From Streptomyces sp. M41(2017) (GTDB lineage: Bacteria; Actinomycetota; Actinomycetes; Streptomycetales; Streptomycetaceae): a stretch of DNA of 64,000 nucleotides. The DNA lies in assembly GCF_002078175.1 (NCBI RefSeq), contig NZ_MWFK01000001.1, forward strand, positions 4,340,001 to 4,404,000, given 5' to 3'. The notes under the pieces are model-generated. The model did no database searches and was not told the DNA's origin. It was given only the letters and a program-made list of their open reading frames with translations. Below, piece by piece: positions 16,878 through 25,074 of this stretch. Both the position numbers and the translations under genes were made by a program. Within the stretch, counting starts at the first letter, position 1; every line of letters starts with the position of its first letter.

Positions 16878-19607
16878 ATGCGTCAGGACAACGGGCGGCA
16901 CCCGCAGGACCCCAGCTCCGCGATCAGGGCGTTCGTCGAGGCACTGGACGTCGAGGATCTGATCATGAGGTTCGACATCGACTTCGACGCCCCGATGCGC
17001 CAGGCGGACGCCATCGGCATGTTACGCATGGCGCGAGCCCACACCAAGGAGCCGCAGGCCGGTGCCCGGGGCATCGCCCGACGGGTCGGCGCCCACTGGT
17101 GCGAGATCGTCCAGGCGGACATGGGATACGAGTTGCTCTCGGCGCTGCGGCTGATCGAGGCGTCACGGCCGGACGCCGAGCGGCTGCTGGCGTCGCGGAG
17201 CGACGGCACGGTCGACCCCGAGGACCCCTTCGCCGCCTACGCCCTCGCGCGGTGGTACGACGGAGTGGGCAGGATCCGCTACCGGCTGGGGAGTTACACC
17301 GCCTCCCGGCGGGTCTTCGGGACAGCCGTGCGGGTGGCCGAGTCGGCCCGGCTGTGGTGGGTGCTGCCCGACCTGCTCAGCAACCACACCCGCGCCGAGT
17401 TCGAGGAACGCGAGCAGGCGGCGCGTGAGAAGGACGACGGCAGGACCACGGGGAGGGACGCCGACGCGAGGGTCGCGCCGATGCGGCGGAACCACGACCG
17501 ACTCGTCGAGCAGGCGAACGAGCACGGTGTCGCCATCGATACCGTGCCGGATCAGGAAACACCCCTGAGGCACAGGGAGTTCCTCCGCGGCTACTCCAAT
17601 GCCCTCCACAACCTCGCCACCGCTCTGCGCCAGGCAGGGGACACGGAGCAGTCGCTGCGCGTCACCGCACGCTCCAAGGCCATCTCGCGGGGCCTGAACG
17701 ACACCTACCGCACGGCGCAGTCGCTGTTGAACGAGGCCTTCTGCGGCGACAGCCCCGAGAGGAGCTTCGCGACCCTGCGCGATCTGGGTCACGGCCGCGG
17801 GGAGCACGCGGGGCCGGGGTGGGAACGCGGACGGCGGATCGCCCGCCAGAACCTCGCCCGACGCGCCGGCGGCCCCGACGGTCTGGCCGATCTGGGGAAC
17901 CTTCTGGACGAGCTGGAGGACGACGCCGTCGGAACGGGCCGACGAGCCGGGCTGGACGTCGACTTCTACGCCTACACCGTGCGCTACTACCGGGAGACGG
18001 CCGCCGCCCTCCCCGCCGCCGACCGACCGCGGGACGTCCTGGACCGCCGGCTGAGGATGGCGGAGTCGGTGCGCGAGGCGATCGCGCTGCCCGTGTACAA
18101 ACGTGCCTACGCCCACCACGTGAGACCCGCGTATCTGCGCGCCATCGGTGCCCGGATGGCACGCGGCGGTCACCGGCAGGAGGACCTGGAGAAGATCGTG
18201 TCCCTGGTGGAGGAGTCCTCGGGCCGGGAACTCCTGGACCTGCTCGCGTCGTCCCGCCCACCCGTCCTCGGCCGCCCCGCGCATCCGCTGCCCACGGCTC
18301 CCGAAGGATCCCGGGCCGGGAGGGACTCCTCGGAGGGGCGCCGCACGCCCCTGCGCACACAGGAACCTGCCGGGGCGGCCCAGGGGCGGGAGTGGAGGGA
18401 ACTCCTCATCGAACGGGAGCAGCAGTACGAGGACCACTTCCTCCAGCACCCGCTGACATCGGCGACCCACGACGAGGACATCGCCCACCAGCTGGTCCAG
18501 TACACCCTCAACCACGAGGGCTCCTGTGTCGTGCGGTACTTCCGCTTCGGTACGTCCGACGCGCCGCTGGAGGGCGAGGAGGCGACCGCGCCCGACTCGC
18601 TCGGCATCGTGGTCTGCCGGGCCGGGGTGCTCACGCTGCTGCCCTCCGTTCCGTACACGGATGTGGCCGACCTCGCGCGCACGGTCTTCGAGGACCTCGC
18701 GGACCCCGCGTTCCCGGTCCCGAAGGAAGGAACCTGCCGGCGCATCTGGGAGCTGCTCGTCGGGCCGGTGTGGGAGAGCGCCGGCGAAGGAGGGCCGCCC
18801 GACCACCTCACCCTGATCCCCACCGACGACATCTTCGCGATCCCGCTGCACGTCGCCACCGCGCCGGGTGACAACCGGCCGCTCGCCGCCCGGGTCCCGC
18901 TGTCGCACTCGGTGAGCGTGGCCGCCTTCGTCACACGGGGCCGTCACCTGCTCAAGAAGCAGCTCATGGAACACGACGACGACCTGGCCGCGCTGCTGTC
19001 CACCGACACACGGGCGACGGGCGACGAGATCGTCGACGTCGGCTGGACGGCGGAGCACGTCCATGTGGCCGGAGAGGTCCCCGACGCCCTCAAGGGCAAG
19101 GTCGCGGGCGCTTTCACCGCCGACTGGGACGGACTCGAGCAACTGGTGTCCGTGAAACCGGAGTTCTTCGTCTACGCCGGGCACGGCGTGTACGTGGAGG
19201 AGCCCGAGGTCTCCGGCCCGCTCATCCACCTGGGAAGGACGGACATGCTGTCGCAGTTCGACCTCGCGTTGCGCGTCAGCCTGCCGAGGAACAAACTCAC
19301 CGTGCTCGGCGCCTGCCTGGCCGGACAGGGCATGCGGTCCGACGGCGGCGACGTCCTCGGGTTCATGCGGTCGCTGATCATCAGCGGTGCGGGTGCCATC
19401 GGCGTGCCGCTGTGGTCCGTCCGTGACTCGGCGATGGTGGCGACGGTCGGTACGTTGCTCCGCGAGAGCAGAGCGGTCCTCGGATCCTCGGCCACCGGCG
19501 TCTTCGACGTCGTGCAGACCCTGCACGACCACTACCGGGAGAGTATCGAGACGTACACCTCGGTGGAGGCCCGGGTCGATCGGCTCCCCATCGCCCTGTA
19601 TCTATGA
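16878..19607 (+). CDS. TPR-CHAT caspase-like protease of the CATRA system
   Basis: A 909-residue protein. The N-terminal ~430 residues are helical, TPR-like (LARWYDGVGRIRYRLGSY, YSNALHNLATALRQAGDTEQ). A Pro/Arg linker spans about 455-510. The C-terminal CHAT domain (about 540-909) carries the caspase-type dyad: His769 in FFVYAGHGVYV and Cys813 in LTVLGACLAGQG, then the GAGAIGVPLWSV strand. Both residues are present, so it should be an active cysteine protease, probably activated through its TPR region. The ATG at 16878 has a GAGGAG site. Codon 49 is TTA (17022-17024). The target is not evident; the membrane-tailed neighbour is the obvious candidate. Confidence 0.82.
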   Translation: MRQDNGRHPQDPSSAIRAFVEALDVEDLIMRFDIDFDAPMRQADAIGMLRMARAHTKEPQAGARGIARRVGAHWCEIVQADMGYELLSALRLIEASRPDAERLLASRSDGTVDPEDPFAAYALARWYDGVGRIRYRLGSYTASRRVFGTAVRVAESARLWWVLPDLLSNHTRAEFEEREQAAREKDDGRTTGRDADARVAPMRRNHDRLVEQANEHGVAIDTVPDQETPLRHREFLRGYSNALHNLATALRQAGDTEQSLRVTARSKAISRGLNDTYRTAQSLLNEAFCGDSPERSFATLRDLGHGRGEHAGPGWERGRRIARQNLARRAGGPDGLADLGNLLDELEDDAVGTGRRAGLDVDFYAYTVRYYRETAAALPAADRPRDVLDRRLRMAESVREAIALPVYKRAYAHHVRPAYLRAIGARMARGGHRQEDLEKIVSLVEESSGRELLDLLASSRPPVLGRPAHPLPTAPEGSRAGRDSSEGRRTPLRTQEPAGAAQGREWRELLIEREQQYEDHFLQHPLTSATHDEDIAHQLVQYTLNHEGSCVVRYFRFGTSDAPLEGEEATAPDSLGIVVCRAGVLTLLPSVPYTDVADLARTVFEDLADPAFPVPKEGTCRRIWELLVGPVWESAGEGGPPDHLTLIPTDDIFAIPLHVATAPGDNRPLAARVPLSHSVSVAAFVTRGRHLLKKQLMEHDDDLAALLSTDTRATGDEIVDVGWTAEHVHVAGEVPDALKGKVAGAFTADWDGLEQLVSVKPEFFVYAGHGVYVEEPEVSGPLIHLGRTDMLSQFDLALRVSLPRNKLTVLGACLAGQGMRSDGGDVLGFMRSLIISGAGAIGVPLWSVRDSAMVATVGTLLRESRAVLGSSATGVFDVVQTLHDHYRESIETYTSVEARVDRLPIALYL

Positions 19608-19689
19608 TCCGGTCGTGATCGCCCCGGCGCGGCGCCGCGACCGACAGCGCACGCGGACGACACGCGGACAAGCGGACAAGAGGAGAGCC

Positions 19690-20439
19690 ATGGGCGCACA
19701 CGACGCAGCCACCGGCAAGCAGACCGCACTCACCGACTACGAGGCACTGCGGGAGCACCGTCCCGAACTCTTCGTGAACCCCCCCGGCGCGGCCTTCGAA
19801 ATCCTCTTCGACCGAGCCGACCAGGACCGGGCAGCCGACGCCATGGCACGGCTGGCCGTCGCGGCGGGGCTGCCCGAGAGCGTCGGAGACATCGGTGTCG
19901 TCTATCGCGACGCCTACTTCTGCCTGGTCCGTGACGCCGTACGGTTCGCGAACGGCCGACTGGGGACGTACATCCGTATCGTGCCCGCGTCCGCGTCCGG
20001 AGGAGCCGCCGTGCTTCCCCTGCTCGCCGACGGACGAGTCGTCCTGCTGCGTCACTTCCGCCACGCGAGCCGGGAATGGCACTGGGAGATCCCCCGTGGC
20101 TTCGGTGCTCCGGGAGAGGACGGCGCCGGCACTGCCGCGCGGGAGCTTCAGGAAGAACTGGGCGTCCACGTCGTGGACTTCACCTATCTCGGCGCGCTCT
20201 CTCCCGACACCGGCCTGCGTGCGGGCGTGGACCATCTGTACCTCGCGCACGTGGGGACGGACCAGGTGGCCGACGAGCCGGCCGGGGACGCCCGGGCGGA
20301 GGGGATCCAGGCGTACCGGGCCGTATCGCAGGGGGAGTTCCGGACGATGGTCGCGGACCGGCGGATCTCCGACGCGTTCACCCTGTCCGCCTACGCGCTG
20401 GCCACGGCCCAGGGCGTGCTGAAGGCCGACCCGGGCTGA
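19690..20439 (+). CDS. NUDIX hydrolase downstream of the CATRA genes
   Basis: A 249-residue protein with a complete Nudix box, GFGAPGEDGAG... ending RELQEELGV (about 138-160), matching GX5EX7REUXEEXGU. It resembles ADP-ribose/nucleoside-diphosphate-sugar pyrophosphatases (HWEIPRGF before the box). The N-terminal ~85 residues are an extra helical region. The ATG at 19690 follows AGGAG. It starts 82 bp after the CHAT gene on the same strand with no terminator between, so it may be in the operon; a nucleotide-signal or NAD-related role in the conflict system is possible but unproven. No TTA codon is seen. Confidence 0.85.
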   Translation: MGAHDAATGKQTALTDYEALREHRPELFVNPPGAAFEILFDRADQDRAADAMARLAVAAGLPESVGDIGVVYRDAYFCLVRDAVRFANGRLGTYIRIVPASASGGAAVLPLLADGRVVLLRHFRHASREWHWEIPRGFGAPGEDGAGTAARELQEELGVHVVDFTYLGALSPDTGLRAGVDHLYLAHVGTDQVADEPAGDARAEGIQAYRAVSQGEFRTMVADRRISDAFTLSAYALATAQGVLKADPG

Positions 20440-20596
20440 CCGGCCCGACGGGGAGACCACCCACGGTGCGGGCAGCGGCCTCTGTCCGTAATTCGATGGC
20501 GCCGTCGCCGCGGGCTCTCTAAAGTGGTGCCCGTTGGAGCGGCGACGGGGTTCGTTGTCGCGGGTGACCTGGATTGTGCACTGGGAGGTGTGACCG

Positions 20597-20668
20597 ATGG
20601 CTGTCATTGAGATGGGCGCTGCCCGCATCCAGAAGTTCATCAAGTCCACCTCCGTGGCCGCCGGCTGA
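20597..20668 (+). CDS. 23-residue micropeptide ORF upstream of rsgA
   Basis: MAVIEMGAARIQ then KFIKSTSVAAG, from ATG 20597 to TGA 20668, preceded by GGGAGG at eight bases, an ideal ribosome-binding site. The peptide is amphipathic and basic. It ends 61 bp before the rsgA start. It may be a real small protein or a leader peptide controlling rsgA. I do not recognise a homologue with certainty. Confidence 0.5.
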   Translation: MAVIEMGAARIQKFIKSTSVAAG

Positions 20669-20729
20669 CCTTCCTCTTCCTTCGCGCCGTAGTGCGCGTC
20701 GCCGGGGCCGCCCTTGTGAAGGGTCTCCC

Positions 20730-21845
20730 TTGACTTCCAGCTCCGCCCTCCCGACCTCGTTCGCGTCCCTGGACCTCTCCCCGCTCGTGTCCTACGGCTG
20801 GGACGACGCCTGGGCCGACGAGTTCGCTCCCCACCTCTCCGAAGGTCTCGTCGCCGGACGCGTGATCCGCGTCGACCGCGGTCAGTGCGACGTGGCCACC
20901 GCCGACGGGGTCATCCGCGCGGACACCGCGTTCGTGACACCGCACGACCCGATGCGGGTCGTGTGCACCGGCGACTGGGTCGCCGTCGAACCCTCCAGCC
21001 ATCCCCGCTACGTCCGGGCGTACCTGCCGCGCCGCACCGCTTTCGTACGCTCCACCTCCTCCAAGCGGTCCGAGGGGCAGATCCTCGCCGCGAACGTCGA
21101 CCACGCGGTCGTCGCCGTGTCGCTCGCCGTCGAACTCGACCTCGGCAGGGTCGAACGCTTCCTGGCCCTGGCCTGGGAGTCCGGCGCACAGCCCGTGGTC
21201 GTCCTCACCAAGGCCGACCTGGTGCCCGACCCGGTGACGCTCGGCCATCTCGTCCAGGACGTGGAGACCTCGGCACCGGGCGTGCCCGTGCTCACCGTCA
21301 GCTCCGCGACCGGCGAGGGGCTCGACGTCCTCGAAGCCGTGCTCGCCGGGGGGACCGCGGTCCTGCTCGGCCAGTCCGGCGCCGGCAAGTCCACCCTCGC
21401 CAACGCCCTGCTGGGCGCGGACGTGATGGAGGTCCAGGCCACCCGTGACATGGACGGCAAGGGCCGGCACACCACCACGACCCGCAACCTGCTCGTCCTG
21501 CCGGGTGGCGGCGTCCTCATCGACACCCCGGGACTGCGCGGCGTCGGCCTCTGGGACGCCGAGACCGGCGTCGGCCAGGTGTTCGCCGAGATCGAGGAGT
21601 TCGCCGCCGACTGCCACTTCCAGGACTGCGCCCATGTCGCCGAACCCGGCTGCGCGGTGCTGGAGGCCGTCGACTCCGGGGCGCTGCCGGAGCGGCGGCT
21701 CGACAGCTACCGCAAGCTGATCCGGGAGAACCAGCGGATCGTCGCCAAGACGGACGCCCGGGTACGCGCCGAGATCCGCCGGGACTGGAAGCGCAAGGGC
21801 GCGGAGGGCCGCGCCGCCATGGAGGCCAAGCGGGGCCGCTGGTAG
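20730..21845 (+). CDS. rsgA: Small ribosomal subunit-dependent GTPase A
   Basis: A late-acting 30S subunit biogenesis GTPase. In 371 residues there is an N-terminal OB-fold (about 45-120), a circularly permuted GTPase domain with G4 LTKADL near residue 160, G1 GQSGAGKST near 213, the G2 region KGRHTTTTR and G3 DTPGLRG, and a C-terminal zinc-binding segment with CHFQDCAHVAEPGC (Cys-Cys-His-Cys). The TTG start at 20730 was chosen because it gives the usual N-terminus and has GAAGGG upstream; the frame is open further upstream but overlaps the micropeptide. Confident assignment. Confidence 0.93.
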   Translation: MTSSSALPTSFASLDLSPLVSYGWDDAWADEFAPHLSEGLVAGRVIRVDRGQCDVATADGVIRADTAFVTPHDPMRVVCTGDWVAVEPSSHPRYVRAYLPRRTAFVRSTSSKRSEGQILAANVDHAVVAVSLAVELDLGRVERFLALAWESGAQPVVVLTKADLVPDPVTLGHLVQDVETSAPGVPVLTVSSATGEGLDVLEAVLAGGTAVLLGQSGAGKSTLANALLGADVMEVQATRDMDGKGRHTTTTRNLLVLPGGGVLIDTPGLRGVGLWDAETGVGQVFAEIEEFAADCHFQDCAHVAEPGCAVLEAVDSGALPERRLDSYRKLIRENQRIVAKTDARVRAEIRRDWKRKGAEGRAAMEAKRGRW

Positions 21846-22035
21846 CCGCACCCGCGGAGGGCCGCCGGTTCTGGCTCTCCGCTTCCTCCACCGGTCCGGC
21901 CGGGGTACGGCGACGGCGCGCCCGCCGCTCCACCCCGGCCGGCCGTGGCCGCTGCCTCCGGCGCCTCCACCCGGCCCGCAGCATGGTGTCCGAATCCCGC
22001 CAGCCGCGCTGTCCGCTCCGGGCCACACTGGAAGG

Positions 22036-23541
22036 GTGATCGACGACGACACCAGGTACGAAGCCGTACGCAGCCGGGACGCCCGCTTCGACGGGGAGTT
22101 CTTCTTCGCCGTGCGGACGACCGGGATCTACTGCAGGCCCAGCTGCCCCGCGGTGACGCCGAAGCGGCAGAACGTCCGCTTCTACGCGACGGCCGCCGCC
22201 GCGCAGGGCTCCGGCTTCCGCGCCTGCCGCCGGTGCCGGCCCGACGCCGTGCCCGGCTCCGCGGCCTGGAACGTACGCGCCGACGCCGTCGGCCGCGCCA
22301 TGCGCCTGATCGGCGACGGCGTGGTGGACCGCGAGGGCGTCGGCGGGCTCGCCGCGCGCCTCGGCTACAGCGCCCGCCAGGTACAGCGCCAGCTCACCGC
22401 CGAGGTCGGCGCGGGCCCCGTCGCCCTCGCCCGGGCCCAGCGGGCGCACACCGCGCGCATCCTCCTGCAGACCACCGGCCTCCCCATCACCCAGATCGCC
22501 TTCGCGGCCGGATTCGCCAGCGTGCGCCAGTTCAACGACACGATCCGCGCGGTGTACGCGTCGACGCCGAGCGGGCTCCGGGCCGCCGCGCCCCGCACCG
22601 GCCCCGCCGTCCGTCGCGCCGCCACCCCCACCGCCGGTGTGCCCCTCCGCCTCGCCTACCGCGGCCCCTACCAGTCCATCGCCGTCTTCGACCTGCTGGC
22701 CGCGGAGGCGGTGCCCGGCGTCGAGTCCGTCAGCGGCCACCGCGGTCGCCGCACCTACCGGCGCACCCTCCGACTGCCCTACGGGACGGGGATCGTCGCC
22801 GTCGACGAGCGCGCGGGCGGAGGAAGAGGCCGTACGGCACCGGCCGCGGTGGGCGGCGAAGGCCCGGGCGGGGCGAGTCACGGTGCGCCGCACGGCACGG
22901 ACGCCACCGAGGCAGAGCGGGACCGGTCCATCCGAGACGGGTCCGACGGCCGCCCGGGCGGCTGGCTGGACGCCCGGCTGCACCTCACGGACCTCCGCGA
23001 CCTCACCACCGCGGTCCAGCGGCTGCGCCGCCTGTTCGACCTCGACGCCGACCCGTACGCCGTCGACGAGAGGCTGGGAGCCGACGCGCGGCTGGCCCCG
23101 CTCGTCGCGGCACGACCGGGACTGCGCTCACCGGGCACCGCCGATCCGGACGAGCTGGCGGTGCGCGCGCTGGTCGGGAAGGACGAGTCGGAACGCCTCG
23201 TGCTGCGCTACGGAAAGGCGCTGGACGCCCCGTGCGGCCCGCTCACGCACCTCTTCCCGGAGGCCGCCGTGCTCGCGGAGGCGGAGCCGGACGGTCCCCT
23301 CGGCGCACTGACCGCCGCTCTCGCCGACGGGGCCCTGCGCCTCGACCCCGGCGCCGACCGCGACGCGGCACAGGAGTCCCTGCTCACCCTGCCCGGCATG
23401 GACAGCGCCACCGCCACCGTCATCCGCACGCGCGCCCTCGGCGACCCGGACACGGCGCCCCCCGGCACCGACCTCCCGGACACCTGGCGCCCCTGGCGGT
23501 CGTACGCGGTCCAACACCTGCGCGGGGCCGGGCAGCTGTAG
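22036..23541 (+). CDS. Ada-AlkA fusion: alkylation-response regulator and 3-methyladenine glycosylase
   Basis: Responds to and repairs DNA alkylation. The N-terminal Ada zinc domain (about 10-80) has the four cysteines YCRPSCPA and CRRCRPD, Cys38 being the expected methyl acceptor. An AraC-type HTH domain follows (about 85-185, including ITQIAFAAGFASVRQFN). The C-terminal AlkA domain (200-501) has the N-terminal beta domain RLAYRGPY, an HhH-like TLPGMDSATATVIRTRAL and a candidate Asp in PGTDLPD before WRPWRSYAVQHL. The AlkA half looks shortened around its usual helix-hairpin-helix region and has a ~50-residue Gly/Arg insert after residue 260. Start GTG 22036; ribosome-binding site is poorly spaced. 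Confidence 0.88.
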   Translation: MIDDDTRYEAVRSRDARFDGEFFFAVRTTGIYCRPSCPAVTPKRQNVRFYATAAAAQGSGFRACRRCRPDAVPGSAAWNVRADAVGRAMRLIGDGVVDREGVGGLAARLGYSARQVQRQLTAEVGAGPVALARAQRAHTARILLQTTGLPITQIAFAAGFASVRQFNDTIRAVYASTPSGLRAAAPRTGPAVRRAATPTAGVPLRLAYRGPYQSIAVFDLLAAEAVPGVESVSGHRGRRTYRRTLRLPYGTGIVAVDERAGGGRGRTAPAAVGGEGPGGASHGAPHGTDATEAERDRSIRDGSDGRPGGWLDARLHLTDLRDLTTAVQRLRRLFDLDADPYAVDERLGADARLAPLVAARPGLRSPGTADPDELAVRALVGKDESERLVLRYGKALDAPCGPLTHLFPEAAVLAEAEPDGPLGALTAALADGALRLDPGADRDAAQESLLTLPGMDSATATVIRTRALGDPDTAPPGTDLPDTWRPWRSYAVQHLRGAGQL

Positions 23542-23660
23542 ACGGACGCGGGGAGGACCGAGCACCGACGGGGCAAGGGCCGGACGGCATCATGTCTCCC
23601 GGACCCGGGCGCGCGGGTGCCGCCGGCCGTTCCGGGAGCCCACCGGCGAACAGGCGGCTC

Positions 23661-24401
23661 TCAGACGCCCGGCGCGGCCAGTTCGCGGGGTTCGATGCGG
23701 GACTCCGTCGCCGTGTCGCCCTCGCGGGTGACGACGTAGGCGGCCTTGCCGGGGAGCTCCGTGACGGCTTCGGCGAGGCGCGTGCCGCGGTAGACCAGGC
23801 CCACGCCGTCGTCGGTGCAGTGGGTCTCGGGGAGGGTGCCGTCGGCCACCAGCCGGTGGACCAGGGGGCGGCGGCCCGGGTCGCTGTCGTAGTGGACGCC
23901 GTTGCCGAACGGCAGATAGCCCAGTCCGTCGGTGAGCGCGCGCAGTTCGGGGCCGAAGGAGTCCGTGGTCCCGCCCTGGAACCAGCAGAGCGAACCGGCG
24001 CTCACCCCGCTGAGCACGACCCCCGCCTCCCAGGCGCGGCGGAACACCGCGTCGAGTCCGTGGACCCGCCACACGGCGAGCAGGTTCGCCGCCGAACCAC
24101 CCATCACCCACACGACGTCCTGTTCGAGGACGGCGCCCTCGACGTCCTCGACGTTCGGCATCGGGAACAGGTGCAGCGGTGTCAGGTCGAAGCCCGCCAC
24201 CCGCGCCGCCTCGCTCATCCTGGACGCGAAGTGCTCGGCGTCGCCGATCGCCGTCCCGACGTACATGACGCGGGGGCGGCGGCCCTCGACCCGGGCCAGT
24301 TCCACCGCGTGGTGGACGAGCGGCCCGAACAGGACGCGGGTGCGGTCGCCGACGCGGTGACCACCCGAGGTGGCCAGGATCGTGGGTTCCGTGGCGGTCA
24401 T
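23661..24401 (-). CDS. Peptidase E-like (S51) class I glutamine-amidotransferase-fold protein
   Basis: A 246-residue protein of the S51 dipeptidase/cyanophycinase family. The nucleophile elbow GVSAGSLCWF gives Ser at about residue 127, the glycine-rich strand VVWVMGGSAANLL precedes it, and HYDSDPGRRP supplies the likely His. These enzymes cleave N-terminal Asp dipeptides or beta-aspartyl bonds; the exact substrate is uncertain. Start ATG 24401 gives the family N-terminus MTATEPTILATSGGH. A 9-bp inverted repeat lies just upstream, between it and the PPOX gene on the same strand. Confidence 0.85.
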   Translation of the reverse strand: MTATEPTILATSGGHRVGDRTRVLFGPLVHHAVELARVEGRRPRVMYVGTAIGDAEHFASRMSEAARVAGFDLTPLHLFPMPNVEDVEGAVLEQDVVWVMGGSAANLLAVWRVHGLDAVFRRAWEAGVVLSGVSAGSLCWFQGGTTDSFGPELRALTDGLGYLPFGNGVHYDSDPGRRPLVHRLVADGTLPETHCTDDGVGLVYRGTRLAEAVTELPGKAAYVVTREGDTATESRIEPRELAAPGV

Positions 24402-24423
24402 GGCTCGGGACCCTACCAAGGTC

Positions 24424-24450
24424 CAACGGCCCGGCGATCTTGGGCCGTTG
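24424..24450. terminator. 9-bp inverted repeat between PPOX and peptidase E genes
   Basis: CAACGGCCC and its exact complement GGGCCGTTG flank a 9-base loop. It lies 46 bp after the PPOX stop and 22 bp before the peptidase E start (minus strand), so it is either a terminator of the former or an operator for the latter. Confidence 0.45.
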
Positions 24451-24496
24451 TGTCTCCAGATGGCCCCTCATCAACGGGTTCGGGCCGCTTGGCCGT

Positions 24497-24865
24497 TCAG
24501 TCCTCCAGGCCCCAACTGTGGATCCGCCGCGGGTGGATCCGGATCAGCTCCTCACTGAAGTGCGGGCCCAAGTCGTGCTTTCCGGTGAGGAGTTCGGCCT
24601 CCCCGCGGATATCGAGACCCCGCACCTTCCACGGAGACACGCTGACGATGTCGTCGACGACCAACGCGACCTTCGGGTTCTTCTGCAGATTGCGCCACTT
24701 CTTGGTCGTTCCCATCGCGTATCCGCCGATCAGGATCGTCCCGTCGTCCTGCGGGAAGAAGCCGACAGGGTTGGCCTGGGGCTGCCCGAGAGGGTCCACG
24801 GTGGCCAGTCGCCCCAGCCGCTGCGACCTGAGGTACGCACGCTCCGCCTCGCTGAATTCGGTCAT
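24497..24865 (-). CDS. PPOX-class F420-dependent or FMN-binding enzyme
   Basis: A 122-residue split-barrel protein: ERAYLRSQRLGRLATVDPLG at about residues 8-27, GQPQANPVGFF, then KKWRNLQKNPKVALVVDD near 55-72, the pattern of small F420- or FMN-binding oxidoreductases in actinomycetes. It probably reduces a small substrate or binds cofactor in the cytoplasm. The ATG at 24865 fits the family; the frame is open upstream to 25024 without family support. It may be co-transcribed with the peptidase E gene but a hairpin intervenes. Confidence 0.82.
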   Translation of the reverse strand: MTEFSEAERAYLRSQRLGRLATVDPLGQPQANPVGFFPQDDGTILIGGYAMGTTKKWRNLQKNPKVALVVDDIVSVSPWKVRGLDIRGEAELLTGKHDLGPHFSEELIRIHPRRIHSWGLED

Positions 24866-25074
24866 GACAGCAGCCAAACACGCGCCATCCCTCGACGCAT
24901 CGGGTTCCGGACCTACGTCCGTCGGACGACACCGGTTCGGTTGCGGTGGGGGAGGGCGGTGCGCGTGAGGAACGGGCCGTTCACCGACCGTCCCGGACGC
25001 CGCGGGCCGGCGTCCCGCCGCCATTGGTGTGACCCCGCGTTGCGCGGTCCCGTGGTCAGGGAAGCCATGGCCCC

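Noticed and set aside
14812..20439. CATRA operon as part of a recently inserted island
   Set aside because: No tRNA, integrase, transposase or flanking direct repeats found, and base composition by eye is like its neighbours; transfer cannot be excluded but is not shown.
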